A stretch of DNA of 64,000 nt, taken from assembly GCA_050302175.1 (NCBI GenBank), contig JBNLAN010000018.1, positions 1 to 64,000 on the forward strand. Reading direction: 5' to 3'. Under the pieces are notes generated by a model that was given only the letters and a program-made list of their open reading frames with translations, was not told the DNA's origin and did not search any database. Source of the DNA: JBNLAN01 sp050302175. GTDB taxonomy: Bacteria; Pseudomonadota; Zetaproteobacteria; Mariprofundales; Mariprofundaceae. Position numbers and translations under genes: made by a program. Below, piece after piece: positions 43,028-51,758 of this stretch. Position 1 is the stretch's first letter. The number at the start of each line of letters is the position of its first letter.

Positions 43028-45289
43028 ATGAGTGCAGTTGTTGTGGTGGAATCTCCCGCCAAAGCCAAAACAATCGAAAAATATCTTGGAAAGGGCTATA
43101 AGGTCTTGGCTTCGTATGGCCATGTCCGGGCTTTCCCGAAGAAGGATGGCTCGGTTGACCCGGAACACGATTTCGCTCTCAAGTACCAGGTGATTGCCGA
43201 TAAGGAGAAGCGCCTGGATGCGATCGATAAGGCTTTGAGCAAGGCTGATACCTTGATTCTCGCAAGCGATTTGGACCGAGAAGGAGAGGCGATTGCCTGG
43301 CATGTGGCGGACGAGCTTAAGCAGCGCGGCTCGCTTGAGAATAAAGCGGTACAACGTATCACCTTCAGCGAAATCACCAAGAAGGCCATTCAGGATGCCG
43401 TTGAGCATCCACGTGAAATCAATATGGGGCTGGTGGACGCACAGCAGGCCAGAAGCGCACTTGATTACCTGGTTGGCTTCACGCTGTCGCCGCTATTATG
43501 GAAAAAAATCCGCCGCGGCCTTTCTGCCGGGCGTGTGCAGTCGGTTGCACTCCGCCTGATCTGTGAGCGCGAAGAGCTTATTCGCCAGTTCAAGCCGAAA
43601 GAGTACTGGAGTATCGAGGCAAACTGTTTTGTCGATAAGTCCGGGTTTTCGGCGCAGCTCTCGGCCATGGATGGCGAGTCTCTGGGCAAGTTTTCCATCA
43701 CGGATGGTGTCACTGCCAAAACTGCTGCCAAACGGGTGGAGAGTGGCGAATTTAAGGTTCAGGCCATTCAGAAAAAGCAGACCAAGCAGCAGCCTTCCCC
43801 GCCATTTATTACATCAACTTTGCAAATGGAGGCGTCGCGCAAGCTTGGTTTTACTGCGCGCAAAACCATGCAACTTGCCCAGAAGCTGTATGAGGGCGAG
43901 GAGGTGGATGGGGAGCGCGTCGGCCTGATCACCTATATGCGTACCGATTCGGTGTCGCTCTCTGCGGATGCGCTTGAGGAGATGCGGGTACATATCCAGA
44001 GTGAGTACGGCAAAGATTATCTTCCGGCCAAAGCACGTGTTTTCAAGACCAAGAGCAAAAATGCACAGGAAGCGCACGAAGCGATTCGCCCCACGGCGAT
44101 TTCACGCACGCCTGAGGTGATGAAGAATATTCTCGAGGCCGATGCATGGAAGCTCTACGGCCTGATCTGGAAGCGGGCACTGGCCTCACAGATGACCCAT
44201 GCGGTACTGGATCAGATCGGTGCGGATATCGCTTCCGATAAGCTGGTGCTGCGTGCGACCGGTTCGACGCTGGCATTCCCCGGCTTTCGCAAGCTTTATA
44301 CCGAAGGCAAGGACGAACCGAGCAAAGAGGATGAGGAGCGAATGCTTCCTGCTTTGCAGGAGGGCGACCCTATACGTATTGAGAAGGCCGAGGCCAAACA
44401 GCACTTCACTGAGCCGAAACCCCGCTTCACCGAGGCAAGTCTGGTCAAGGAGCTGGAAGCGCACGGCATTGGGCGCCCTTCGACGTATGCCTCGATTCTG
44501 AACGTGTTGCGTGAGCGCGAATATGTCGAGATGGACAAGAAACGATTCGTGCCGACCGACATTGGCGAGATCGTGAACCGCTTTTTGACCAAATATTTTG
44601 CAGATATCGTGAATATGGGCTTTACCGCAGATATTGAAAATAAACTGGACTCGATTGCGCGTGGTGAGACGGAGTGGAAGCCTGTAATGCGCGAATTCTG
44701 GTCGCCGTTCAAGGCGCGGGTGGATGATACTGAGGAGAATGTTAAGCGTTCTGATGTTACGCATGAGGAGACTAACGAAGTTTGCCCCGAGTGCGGCAAG
44801 CCGCTTGCGGTCAAGCTGGGTCGCTATGGGCGCTTTCTGGCATGCACCGGTTATCCCGAATGCAAATATGCCAGGCCGTTGAATAAAAATGGCGATGAGG
44901 CGGACGAGCCCGAGCTGAGTGATCAGAAGTGTGAAAAATGTGGTAAGCCGATGGCGATCAAGCATGGCCGCTATGGAAAGTTTCTCGGCTGTACCGGCTA
45001 TCCCGAGTGCAAAAATCTACAGCCGCTGGAAAAACCGAAGGATACCGGTGTGAAGTGTCCGGAGTGTGGGAAGGGGACATTCCTCGAGAAGAAGTCCCGT
45101 CGAGGTAAAATTTTCTACTCCTGTTCCTGTTATCCCAAGTGCAAGAATGCCTTGTGGAATAAGCCGCTCGACAAACCCTGCCCGAAATGCGGCGCGCCGT
45201 TTGTGACCGAAAAAGTGACCAAGCGTAATGGTACTGAGCATATCTGCGTGGTTGAAGATTGTGACTGGAAGGAACAGATCGAAGCGTAG
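43028..45289 (+). CDS. topA: DNA topoisomerase I
   Basis: The type IA enzyme relaxes negative supercoils. The 753-residue protein has the TOPRIM start VVVESPAKAKTIEKYLGKGY, ASDLDREGEAIAWH, the catalytic-Tyr motif LITYMRTDSVSL, and RFTEASLVKELEAHGIGRPS. Its C-terminus carries four zinc-ribbon-type Cys clusters (CPECGKPLA/CTGYPEC, CEKCGKPMA/CTGYPEC, CPECGKGTF/CSCYPKC, CPKCGAPF/CVVEDC) between about residues 580 and 750. Its end overlaps rimI. Confidence 0.97.
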   Translation: MSAVVVVESPAKAKTIEKYLGKGYKVLASYGHVRAFPKKDGSVDPEHDFALKYQVIADKEKRLDAIDKALSKADTLILASDLDREGEAIAWHVADELKQRGSLENKAVQRITFSEITKKAIQDAVEHPREINMGLVDAQQARSALDYLVGFTLSPLLWKKIRRGLSAGRVQSVALRLICEREELIRQFKPKEYWSIEANCFVDKSGFSAQLSAMDGESLGKFSITDGVTAKTAAKRVESGEFKVQAIQKKQTKQQPSPPFITSTLQMEASRKLGFTARKTMQLAQKLYEGEEVDGERVGLITYMRTDSVSLSADALEEMRVHIQSEYGKDYLPAKARVFKTKSKNAQEAHEAIRPTAISRTPEVMKNILEADAWKLYGLIWKRALASQMTHAVLDQIGADIASDKLVLRATGSTLAFPGFRKLYTEGKDEPSKEDEERMLPALQEGDPIRIEKAEAKQHFTEPKPRFTEASLVKELEAHGIGRPSTYASILNVLREREYVEMDKKRFVPTDIGEIVNRFLTKYFADIVNMGFTADIENKLDSIARGETEWKPVMREFWSPFKARVDDTEENVKRSDVTHEETNEVCPECGKPLAVKLGRYGRFLACTGYPECKYARPLNKNGDEADEPELSDQKCEKCGKPMAIKHGRYGKFLGCTGYPECKNLQPLEKPKDTGVKCPECGKGTFLEKKSRRGKIFYSCSCYPKCKNALWNKPLDKPCPKCGAPFVTEKVTKRNGTEHICVVEDCDWKEQIEA

Positions 45290-45752
45290 GGGCTCCGCCC
45301 TGCATATTTGCGCAGGCTCTGAAAAGGAGCTGGAAGCGGTTTTCAGGCTCAACCAGCAATGTTTTCCGGAAGCGTGGTCGCAAGAGGGGCTGCGGCAGGC
45401 GCTGAATTCCGGTTACGATCTCTGGCTTTGTCTCGAAGAGGGGCGGTTACAGGGATATATCCTTAGCCAGGATATTATTGATGAGGTTCATATTCTTCAG
45501 TTGGCGGTGGCTGCCGAAGCACGACGGCAGGGAATCGGGACGATACTGGTTCTGCACCTGCTAAAGCAAAAGCGCGACATGGCTTTTATGCTGTTAGAAG
45601 TGCGAGCCTCCAACGTTGCGGCAATCCGGCTTTATGAGAAAACAGGCTTTGTTATTGCCGGAGTACGCAAAGGGTATTATCAGCCCAGAGGGGAAATCGG
45701 GCGGGAAGATGCGGTGCAGATGCGCTTCGATCTGGATAAGCGGTTGACCTGA
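45261..45752 (+). CDS. rimI: Ribosomal-protein-alanine N-acetyltransferase RimI
   Basis: RimI acetylates the N-terminus of S18. The GNAT domain has VHILQLAVAAEARRQGIGTI (acetyl-CoA binding), ASNVAAIRLYEKTGFVIAGV, RKGYYQPRGE and the final DAVQMRFDL. The start is hard to set: GTG 45261 (29-base overlap with topA) is my choice; ATG 45228 and TTG 45252 are alternatives, and the domain itself begins at about 45300, just past the topA stop. A start overlapping topA implies coupling. Confidence 0.85.
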   Translation: MTGRNRSKRRGSALHICAGSEKELEAVFRLNQQCFPEAWSQEGLRQALNSGYDLWLCLEEGRLQGYILSQDIIDEVHILQLAVAAEARRQGIGTILVLHLLKQKRDMAFMLLEVRASNVAAIRLYEKTGFVIAGVRKGYYQPRGEIGREDAVQMRFDLDKRLT

Positions 45753-45798
45753 GCGGGATTCCAAGGCATTTGCAAAATGCAGATTTTCTCGTGATTCC

Positions 45799-45827
45799 TT
45801 GACACTACTACCCCTGCGGCCTATTTT
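45799..45827 (+). promoter_or_regulatory. Sigma-70 promoter of ilvB
   Basis: A perfect -35 TTGACA (45799-45804) and TATTTT (45822-45827, 4 of 6 matches) are spaced by 17 bases, so transcription should start near 45834, about 30 bases before the ilvB ATG. The leader is too short for a peptide attenuator with branched-chain codons. Confidence 0.65.
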
Positions 45828-45862
45828 CCGATTCCTTATAAATCCCAACGGAAAATGCACTC

Positions 45863-47563
45863 ATGAAACTTACAGGCGCGGAAATTTTTGTTGAATGTCT
45901 CAAACGCGAAGGTGTTGAAATTGTCTTCGGCTATCCCGGCGGGGCTGTGCTGCCGATCTACGATGAGATTTTCAAAAAACAGTATTTCAAGCATGTACTG
46001 GTGCGCCATGAGCAGGCCGCCCTGCATGCGGCCAACGGTTATGCGCGTGCCAGCGGCAGGTGCGGCGTGGCGCTGGTAACTTCGGGCCCGGGCGCCACCA
46101 ATGCGGTGACGGGTCTGGCCGATTCCAATATGGATTCGATCCCAACCGTCTGTTTTTCCGGGCAGGTCGCATCTTCGCTGATCGGCAACGATGCTTTTCA
46201 GGAAGCTGACATTGTCGGTATTACTCGCTCGGCCACCAAGCACAACTATCTGGTGAAAAAGGTCGAGGATCTGGCGACGGTGATCAAGCAGGCATTTCAT
46301 ATTGCCACCACCGGCCGCCCCGGTGCAGTACTTGTGGATATTCCAAAGGATGTTGCCAATGCCTCTTGTGAGTTCGTCTACCCGGAGAAGGTGGAGATGC
46401 GCTCCTACAAGCCGGTTACGCGTGGGCATCCCGGACAGATTCGGCGTGCAGTAACGAAAATTCTGAATGCCAAACGGCCGGTACTCTACACCGGTGGCGG
46501 CGTGATGAATTCGCGCGGAAGTGCGGTGCTACTGACCCAGCTCGCCGAACGATTAAATATTCCGGTAACCAACACCCTGATGGGATTGGGCGGGGTTCCG
46601 TACGACAATGATCACTTCGTCGGCATGCTGGGCATGCACGGCACTTATGAGGCTAATATGGCCGTTTCGCATTGCGACCTTCTGGTTGCAGTGGGTGCGC
46701 GTTTTGACGATCGCGTGACCGGCAAGATCGAAGCCTTTGCACCGGGTGCGAAAATTATCCATATCGATGTCGATCCTTCATCGATTTCGAAAAATATCCA
46801 CGCGCATCTGCCGATTGTTGGCGATGTGAAGAATGTGCTTGAGCAGATTAGCAAAGAGCTTGATGGGCGCGACAAGAGCAATGATGCTGAAGCGTTGAAA
46901 GTCTGGTGGCATCAGATCAATGAGTGGCGCGCCAAGAATAGTCTGGCCTTCAAGCAGGATATGAAGGGGCCGATCAAGCCACAGTATGTGGTGCAGCAAC
47001 TGCATGAAAAGACCGGCGGCGATGCGATCGTCACTTCCGAAGTGGGCCAGCATCAGATGTGGGCCGCACAGCATTACGGCTTCCGTGAACCAAATCGCTG
47101 GATTACCTCGGGCGGGCTCGGAACCATGGGCTTTGGCCTGCCTGCAGCCATTGGTGCGCAAATGGCACATCCGAAAGCGACGGTGATCGATATCGCCGGC
47201 GATGCCTCCATTCAGATGAATATTCAGGAGCTTGCCACTGCGACGCAGTTCAAGACTCCGGTAAAGGTGATGATTCTGAATAACGCCTTTATGGGCATGG
47301 TTCGGCAGTGGCAGGAGATGTTCTACGAATCGCGCTATTCGCACTCCTATTCGGATTCGATGCCTGATTTCGTCAAGATTGCCGAAGCCTATGGCGGTGC
47401 GGGTTTTCTGGTTGAAAAGCCGGAAGATGTCGGTCCGACCATCGAAAAAGCGCTGGCGATTAAGGATCGTTTTGTTGTGGTCGATTTCAGGGTGACCAAA
47501 GAGGAGAATGTTTTTCCGATGGTGCCTGCGGGCGCCGGGTTGCATGAGATGGTGCTGGCATGA
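45863..47563 (+). CDS. ilvB: Acetolactate synthase large subunit
   Basis: The enzyme makes acetolactate or acetohydroxybutyrate using TPP, FAD and Mg. The 566-residue protein starts MKLTGAEIFVECLKREGVEI, has the TPP Glu in VRHEQAALHAANGYARASG, FAD-region segments YTGGGVMNSRGSA and VGARFDDRVTGKIEA, and the TPP/Mg motif GDASIQMNIQELATATQF with NNAFMGMVRQWQEMFYESRY. Length and sequence type fit IlvI/IlvB. The stop overlaps ilvN as ATGA. Confidence 0.96.
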   Translation: MKLTGAEIFVECLKREGVEIVFGYPGGAVLPIYDEIFKKQYFKHVLVRHEQAALHAANGYARASGRCGVALVTSGPGATNAVTGLADSNMDSIPTVCFSGQVASSLIGNDAFQEADIVGITRSATKHNYLVKKVEDLATVIKQAFHIATTGRPGAVLVDIPKDVANASCEFVYPEKVEMRSYKPVTRGHPGQIRRAVTKILNAKRPVLYTGGGVMNSRGSAVLLTQLAERLNIPVTNTLMGLGGVPYDNDHFVGMLGMHGTYEANMAVSHCDLLVAVGARFDDRVTGKIEAFAPGAKIIHIDVDPSSISKNIHAHLPIVGDVKNVLEQISKELDGRDKSNDAEALKVWWHQINEWRAKNSLAFKQDMKGPIKPQYVVQQLHEKTGGDAIVTSEVGQHQMWAAQHYGFREPNRWITSGGLGTMGFGLPAAIGAQMAHPKATVIDIAGDASIQMNIQELATATQFKTPVKVMILNNAFMGMVRQWQEMFYESRYSHSYSDSMPDFVKIAEAYGGAGFLVEKPEDVGPTIEKALAIKDRFVVVDFRVTKEENVFPMVPAGAGLHEMVLA

Positions 47564-48057
47564 GACATACGATTACCATTCTGGTTGAAAACGAATTCGG
47601 CGTACTGACCCGTGTGGCCGGACTGTTTTCGGCGCGCGGTTACAATATCGAGAGCCTGAACGTGGCAGAGACGACTGATCCGACGGTGAGCCGCATGACG
47701 CTGGTGACCCGCGGCGACGAAGCAATTATCGAGCAGATCAAGAAGCAGCTGAATAAGTTGATTCCTGTGATCAAGGCCGAGGATATTTCACATGCCGAGC
47801 ATATGGAGCGCGAGCTGATGCTGGTAAAGGTGAAGGCGGTTGAAAAGACTCGTGCCGAAGTACTACGCATGGCCGAGGTATTCCGGGCCAATGTGGTTGA
47901 TGTTTCCGATGCAAGCTACACGCTGGAGTTGACCGGCAAGGCCGGAAAGCTCGAGGCATTCCTGCGCATGCTTTCACCGCATGGCATTATCGAAATGACC
48001 CGCACCGGGCCTGTCGGCATGCGACGCGGCGCCAAGGGCTTCTCGGTCGAGGAGTAG
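47560..48057 (+). CDS. ilvN: Acetolactate synthase small (regulatory) subunit
   Basis: The 165-residue regulatory subunit has an N-terminal ACT domain (ILVENEFGVLTRVAGLFSAR, then GYNIESLNVAETTDPTVSRM) that binds valine for feedback inhibition, and the C-terminal domain with DVSDASYTLELTGKAGKLEA. It is the IlvH-length form rather than the short E. coli IlvN. Translation is coupled to ilvB. Confidence 0.95.
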   Translation: MRHTITILVENEFGVLTRVAGLFSARGYNIESLNVAETTDPTVSRMTLVTRGDEAIIEQIKKQLNKLIPVIKAEDISHAEHMERELMLVKVKAVEKTRAEVLRMAEVFRANVVDVSDASYTLELTGKAGKLEAFLRMLSPHGIIEMTRTGPVGMRRGAKGFSVEE

Positions 48058-48070
48058 GCGGAGTTTGCGC

Positions 48071-49072
48071 ATGAATCAATTAAAGAGCATCTGGGATCGT
48101 GCGTTGCAGTGGCTGGGGACAGGTATCGGGATTGTTGCCATTATGCTGTTTCTGCTCTTCTGCTTTTTTATTTCCGGGCAGAATGAGCCATTCAAGCTGG
48201 AAGATGCCGGCTTGCTCCCGGAAAAGCGTATCGTTGCGCCGAAGGTTCCGACTGATTTGCAGGATGAGGCTGCGGCAACAGAGAGCGCCCCGGCTGAAAC
48301 GCATAAAACACAGCCGGCCGGCGTGGTGTTCGTTTCCATCATGCAGTATCTGGCCGAGCGCGAGCTGGATACGGTCAGCGGCTGGACGCCTAACGATATC
48401 CTGCCACCGATGTCTTTGCTCGATAACAAACAGAACTTTCAGCTGGGTGTGATCAGTGTGGTGCAGCGCTCGGCGTTCGTGTTGATGGAGAATCTCTCCC
48501 GTAGCCGCACCATCGACAAAATCAACGAGAATGCGAAAACTGCGTTCAATCTCTACAGCAACGAGCCGACTCGCTGGTGGCAAATACCCTCCTACGAGGG
48601 TAAGGTGAAAAATGCCAACCGGGAGCTGACCCTTTATATCGAGGAACTGCGTTCGGGGAAGGCTAGCTTTTATGCCCGGGCGGACAATCTCACGCAGCTG
48701 AATGAGAAGTATGCGTCTCTGCTGGGGTCGGTGACCACGGCGCTGACCGAAGACGATATCTCCTACTTCGAAACGGATGATCGCTATTACAACGCCAAGG
48801 GTGTGGCGTATGCGATGTATATCTTTTATCAGGCAGTACAGCGCGATTTTGGCGATGTCGCGGCCAAAAACGATGCTTCGCCACTACTGCAATCCATTAT
48901 CGATCAGCTCGAAACCGCTTATTTCGAACCGTTGATCGTGATGAATGGCGGTCAGGCGTCGATCTTCGCCAACCATCTGCGCAACCTGGCCAGCACTTTG
49001 TTCAATGTTCGTCAGAAGATCAATTCACTGAATAGTGTGCTGCGCCACCAGGGCAGTAGCAGCGCGGGCTGA
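48071..49072 (+). CDS. DUF2333 family membrane-anchored protein
   Basis: The 333-residue protein has one N-terminal TM helix (about residues 14-36: LGTGIGIVAIMLFLLFCFFI) and a large periplasmic domain. TVSGWTPNDILPPMSLLDNK and LIVMNGGQASIFANHLRNLA resemble the DUF2333 family. It starts 13 bases after ilvN with GGAG 7 nt upstream. The function is unknown, and the link to branched-chain synthesis is probably only read-through. Confidence 0.85.
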   Translation: MNQLKSIWDRALQWLGTGIGIVAIMLFLLFCFFISGQNEPFKLEDAGLLPEKRIVAPKVPTDLQDEAAATESAPAETHKTQPAGVVFVSIMQYLAERELDTVSGWTPNDILPPMSLLDNKQNFQLGVISVVQRSAFVLMENLSRSRTIDKINENAKTAFNLYSNEPTRWWQIPSYEGKVKNANRELTLYIEELRSGKASFYARADNLTQLNEKYASLLGSVTTALTEDDISYFETDDRYYNAKGVAYAMYIFYQAVQRDFGDVAAKNDASPLLQSIIDQLETAYFEPLIVMNGGQASIFANHLRNLASTLFNVRQKINSLNSVLRHQGSSSAG

Positions 49073-49079
49073 GCCATTC

Positions 49080-49283
49080 TCAGTCGTTATTGATTCGCGG
49101 GTCTGCGATAGCAAACTCTGTTTCACCGGTCTCGAATACCAGTTTCAGGTAAGCTGCGCAGCCACCGCATTCCATGGTGGCGCCAGTGTTTCTTATTGCT
49201 GCATCAAAGGAGCCGAATGCTTTCAGTTGTTCGAAACTTTTGTTAATGCAATCGCAGCGATCAACCGGTTTCCCCTCGCTCAT
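49080..49283 (-). CDS. Small BFD-like putative [2Fe-2S] protein
   Basis: The 67-residue protein has the spacing of a bacterioferritin-associated ferredoxin-type domain: Cys-x-Cys in DRCDCINKSFEQLKAF, then Cys-x2-Cys in ATMECGGCAAYLKL about 30 residues later, with the usual helical stretch between. I infer that it binds a [2Fe-2S] cluster. It overlaps the hydroxylase gene stop by four bases, so the two are translated together, which suggests an electron-donor or partner role. An alternative is a small zinc-binding protein. Confidence 0.6.
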   Translation of the reverse strand: MSEGKPVDRCDCINKSFEQLKAFGSFDAAIRNTGATMECGGCAAYLKLVFETGETEFAIADPRINND

Positions 49284-50113
49284 AAATCGGGCCCCTCAGA
49301 TTTTTTCAGAATCGGATAGGTGCCGATATTAGCGGTAAAGGGAGCGCTTAACATCCAGCGCAGTGTGTGGGTATTGGCGCTGTGGAATTGCGTTAGCCCG
49401 ATGCGCATGCCCGTATGTCCAAGTTCCGGCTGAGGAGTGTAGGTGCCGAACAGCCGGTCCCAGACTGAGAGGTTGAAGCCGTAGTTACTGTTGGTTTCGT
49501 GTTTCTCTTCCGAGTGGTGCACGCGATGCATGTCTGGTGTAACGATAAAGAGGCGCAGCAAGCGATCCAGTTTTGCGGGTAGGTGAATATTGGCATGGTT
49601 GAACATGGCCATGCCATTGAGAACGATTTCGAACAGCAATACCGCTTCCATCGGTGCTCCAATCGCGATCACTACACCGATTTTGATCAGCATGGAGAGG
49701 AGTATCTCGATCGGATGGAAACGCAGGCCCGTTGTCACATCGATATCGTGATCTGCGTGATGCACCATGTGCAGCCGCCACAGGATCGGCATAGCATGAA
49801 ACAGCAGGTGCTGCGCGTAGATGGCGAGGTCAAGCAGTACGATGGCCAGCAATAGTGCGGTGATACTGTGCAGGGAGAGAATATTCAGCAGACCCCAGCC
49901 GTGCATATTGGCAAAGCTCGCAGCCCCGATGGCGGTGACTGGCAGTAACAGGCGTAGCGCGAGGGTGTTCAAGGCCACGATGCCGAGGTTGGCAAACCAG
50001 CGCGCCGGTTTGGGCGCCGTAAGCGGACGTTTGGGGATAAGCAGCTCCAACAGCGCCATGCATATCAGTACGCCGAAGAATGCAGAGAGCCGCAGAAGTG
50101 TTTCGCTTTCCAT
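49280..50113 (-). CDS. Sterol desaturase/fatty acid hydroxylase-family membrane protein
   Basis: The 277-residue protein has several TM helices and the di-iron histidine clusters of the fatty acid hydroxylase superfamily: AQHLLFHAMPILWRLHMVHH, ADHDIDVTTGLRFHPIE, and MHRVHHSEEKHETNSNYGFN. Such proteins insert oxygen or double bonds into lipids. WDRLFGTY near residue 230 is also conserved. It is coupled to a small BFD-like Cys protein that could supply electrons. The lipid substrate is unknown. Confidence 0.88.
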   Translation of the reverse strand: MESETLLRLSAFFGVLICMALLELLIPKRPLTAPKPARWFANLGIVALNTLALRLLLPVTAIGAASFANMHGWGLLNILSLHSITALLLAIVLLDLAIYAQHLLFHAMPILWRLHMVHHADHDIDVTTGLRFHPIEILLSMLIKIGVVIAIGAPMEAVLLFEIVLNGMAMFNHANIHLPAKLDRLLRLFIVTPDMHRVHHSEEKHETNSNYGFNLSVWDRLFGTYTPQPELGHTGMRIGLTQFHSANTHTLRWMLSAPFTANIGTYPILKKSEGPDL

Positions 50114-50147
50114 CGTGTCCGCCTAACGAAAAAAATAAGGGCACAAC

Positions 50148-50175
50148 AAAAAAGGCGGCCATAGGCCGCCTTTTT
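50148..50175 (-). terminator. Bidirectional-looking Rho-independent terminator
   Basis: AAAAAAGGCGGCC-ATA-GGCCGCCTTTTT forms a long stem with T runs on both strands. It lies between the DUF2892 gene and the hydroxylase gene on the minus strand and presumably ends the DUF2892 transcript. Confidence 0.88.
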
Positions 50176-50185
50176 AATTTTTAGA

Positions 50186-50410
50186 TCAAACGGAGGAAGA
50201 GTCCGCCTCTTTCTTGCCGCAAGTATTGATGCCGAGCAGGGCATAAGGCGGGCACCAGCCAATGGCTGCAGTTGCAATCAATACGCCGCCTACGACCATA
50301 GCCACAACATTCCATGGAGATGCCAAATCACCCATGATGCCGAACGCCAGTACCGCTGCACCAGCTACAAACCGGATCACTCTATCCACTGTTCCAACAT
50401 TTGCTTTCAT
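50186..50410 (-). CDS. DUF2892 (YgaP-like) small membrane protein
   Basis: The 74-residue protein starts MKANVGTVDRVIRFVAGAAV and has two TM helices, the second holding VVGGVLIATAAIGWCPPYAL with a final cysteine-containing tail (LGINTCGKKE). This is the DUF2892 pattern, like the membrane part of rhodanese YgaP. AGGAGG 6 nt before the ATG at 50410 is a near-perfect ribosome binding site. It follows the Crp/Fnr gene by 78 bases, and DUF2892 genes often sit beside such regulators. The function is unknown. Confidence 0.9.
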   Translation of the reverse strand: MKANVGTVDRVIRFVAGAAVLAFGIMGDLASPWNVVAMVVGGVLIATAAIGWCPPYALLGINTCGKKEADSSSV

Positions 50411-50488
50411 CTGAAACCTCCTGTGTGATGCAGCAAGCATAGACTATTTTGATCGGCTTCTCAGTGACAATGTTACAGGGAGGCGGGG

Positions 50489-51163
50489 TTATTTCTCATT
50501 ACCAGCCAGCGTGCCCAGCGCTACTACGTTCAGCACTTCAACTTCCCCTCTCCGTAATTCGACAAGGTTACGCCGTTCGAAATCTTTCAGGATGCGGCTG
50601 ACAACTTCCCGGGCGGTTCCAAGTTCTGTGGCCAGCCCTTGATGCGTGTAGGTTAGTGTGGAGCTCTTTTCGTAATCTGCCCGAGAGATCAGCAGGCGGG
50701 CAAGCCGCTGATCCATGCGCCCGAAGGCAACATCTTCGATGAGTAGCATGAGATCGCTGATGCGTTTGCCAATGGTAGCCATGACGAAACGACGAAAGCC
50801 CTCGGAGCCCGCCAGAGCATGGTTGAACTCAGCGACCGGAAGCAGGCAGAGCCTTGTTTCGCTCTCGGCAATGCCTTCGGCCGGGTAGTGTTGCTGGGCC
50901 AGCAGGCAGGTGGTGGTCAGCATGCAGGTCTGCCCCTCCTCCACGCGGTAGAGCACGATTTCGCGCCCCTGTGGATCGGTTTTTTGTACGCGTATGGTGC
51001 CTTCGATGACCAGTACATAACCGCCGCAGGCATCGCCATCGCGAAACAGGATGGCGCCTTTTGGCACTGTTACGACATTGGCTTTTTCCAGCATATTCGC
51101 CCAGGCGGGGTCATTGATATCAGCGAGTTCAGGAAAGGCTTTCAGCCAGCTTTGTGCGCTCAT
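50489..51163 (-). CDS. Crp/Fnr-family transcriptional regulator
   Basis: The 224-residue protein has an N-terminal cyclic-nucleotide-binding-type barrel (VVTVPKGAILFRDGDACGGY, VLVIEGTIRV, GQTCMLTTTCLLAQQ), a long dimer helix and a C-terminal winged helix (LTYTHQGLATELGTAREVVS). The N-terminal cysteine cluster of FNR is missing, so it is not an FNR-type oxygen sensor. Internal Cys residues in TCMLTTTC are suggestive but unproven. The ATG at 51163 follows GGAG and overlaps the ampD stop as ATGA. Confidence 0.9.
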   Translation of the reverse strand: MSAQSWLKAFPELADINDPAWANMLEKANVVTVPKGAILFRDGDACGGYVLVIEGTIRVQKTDPQGREIVLYRVEEGQTCMLTTTCLLAQQHYPAEGIAESETRLCLLPVAEFNHALAGSEGFRRFVMATIGKRISDLMLLIEDVAFGRMDQRLARLLISRADYEKSSTLTYTHQGLATELGTAREVVSRILKDFERRNLVELRRGEVEVLNVVALGTLAGNEK

Positions 51164-51729
51164 CTCATCTCCATCTGTAGTTTTTGGATATGAGCAAGGC
51201 TTCGATGAAAATGTTTCCAGTCCCACTGTTTGCCGGGGTCCCATTTTCTCCCTGGTGCCACATGCTGATGGCCGACGATGCGCTCAACTGTGATATCCGG
51301 GAACTGTTGCATCAGCATGCGACACAGCCGGGCGGTTTCGCGGTATTGCGCTGCGGTGAATAGTGTGTCTTCATCCCCGATGATTTCGATGCCGATGGAG
51401 TAATCGTTACAATTTTCCACCCCTTGCCAGCTGGAAATGCCGGCATGCCAGGCTCGTTGTGAAACCGGTACGAACTGGGTGATATGGCCGCTGCGGCCCA
51501 CCACGAAATGTGCGCTGACCCTGATGCCTCCCAAACTTTCAAAATAGGGATGCGCATTGCAGTCAAGCCGGCCTGTAAAAAACGCCTCGATATATTCCTG
51601 GGCGAATTCGCCGGGCGGCAGGCTAATCGCATGCAGCACGATCAGGTCGATACCTGTGCCGTGCGGGCGGGCATTGTGGTGCGGCGATTCGATAAAGCGC
51701 ATGCGCCATAATGTGTCGAAAGCATGCAT
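51160..51729 (-). CDS. ampD: 1,6-anhydro-N-acetylmuramoyl-L-alanine amidase AmpD
   Basis: AmpD cleaves anhydro-muropeptides during cell-wall recycling in the cytoplasm. The amidase_2 protein (about 189 residues) has IVLHAISLPPGEF with the first zinc His, VSAHFVVGRSGHITQFVP, NDYSIGIEIIGDED, and VGHQHVAPGRKWDPGKQWDW with the further His and Asp ligands. The start is uncertain: ATG 51729, TTG 51741 or ATG 51702. Its stop overlaps the Crp/Fnr start. Confidence 0.92.
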   Translation of the reverse strand: MHAFDTLWRMRFIESPHHNARPHGTGIDLIVLHAISLPPGEFAQEYIEAFFTGRLDCNAHPYFESLGGIRVSAHFVVGRSGHITQFVPVSQRAWHAGISSWQGVENCNDYSIGIEIIGDEDTLFTAAQYRETARLCRMLMQQFPDITVERIVGHQHVAPGRKWDPGKQWDWKHFHRSLAHIQKLQMEMR

Positions 51730-51758
51730 ATCTGCAAGCAACGGCTACAATTCGGTAG

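Noticed and set aside
44186..44965. Long open frame opposite topA
   Set aside because: Antisense shadow of topA with no domain.
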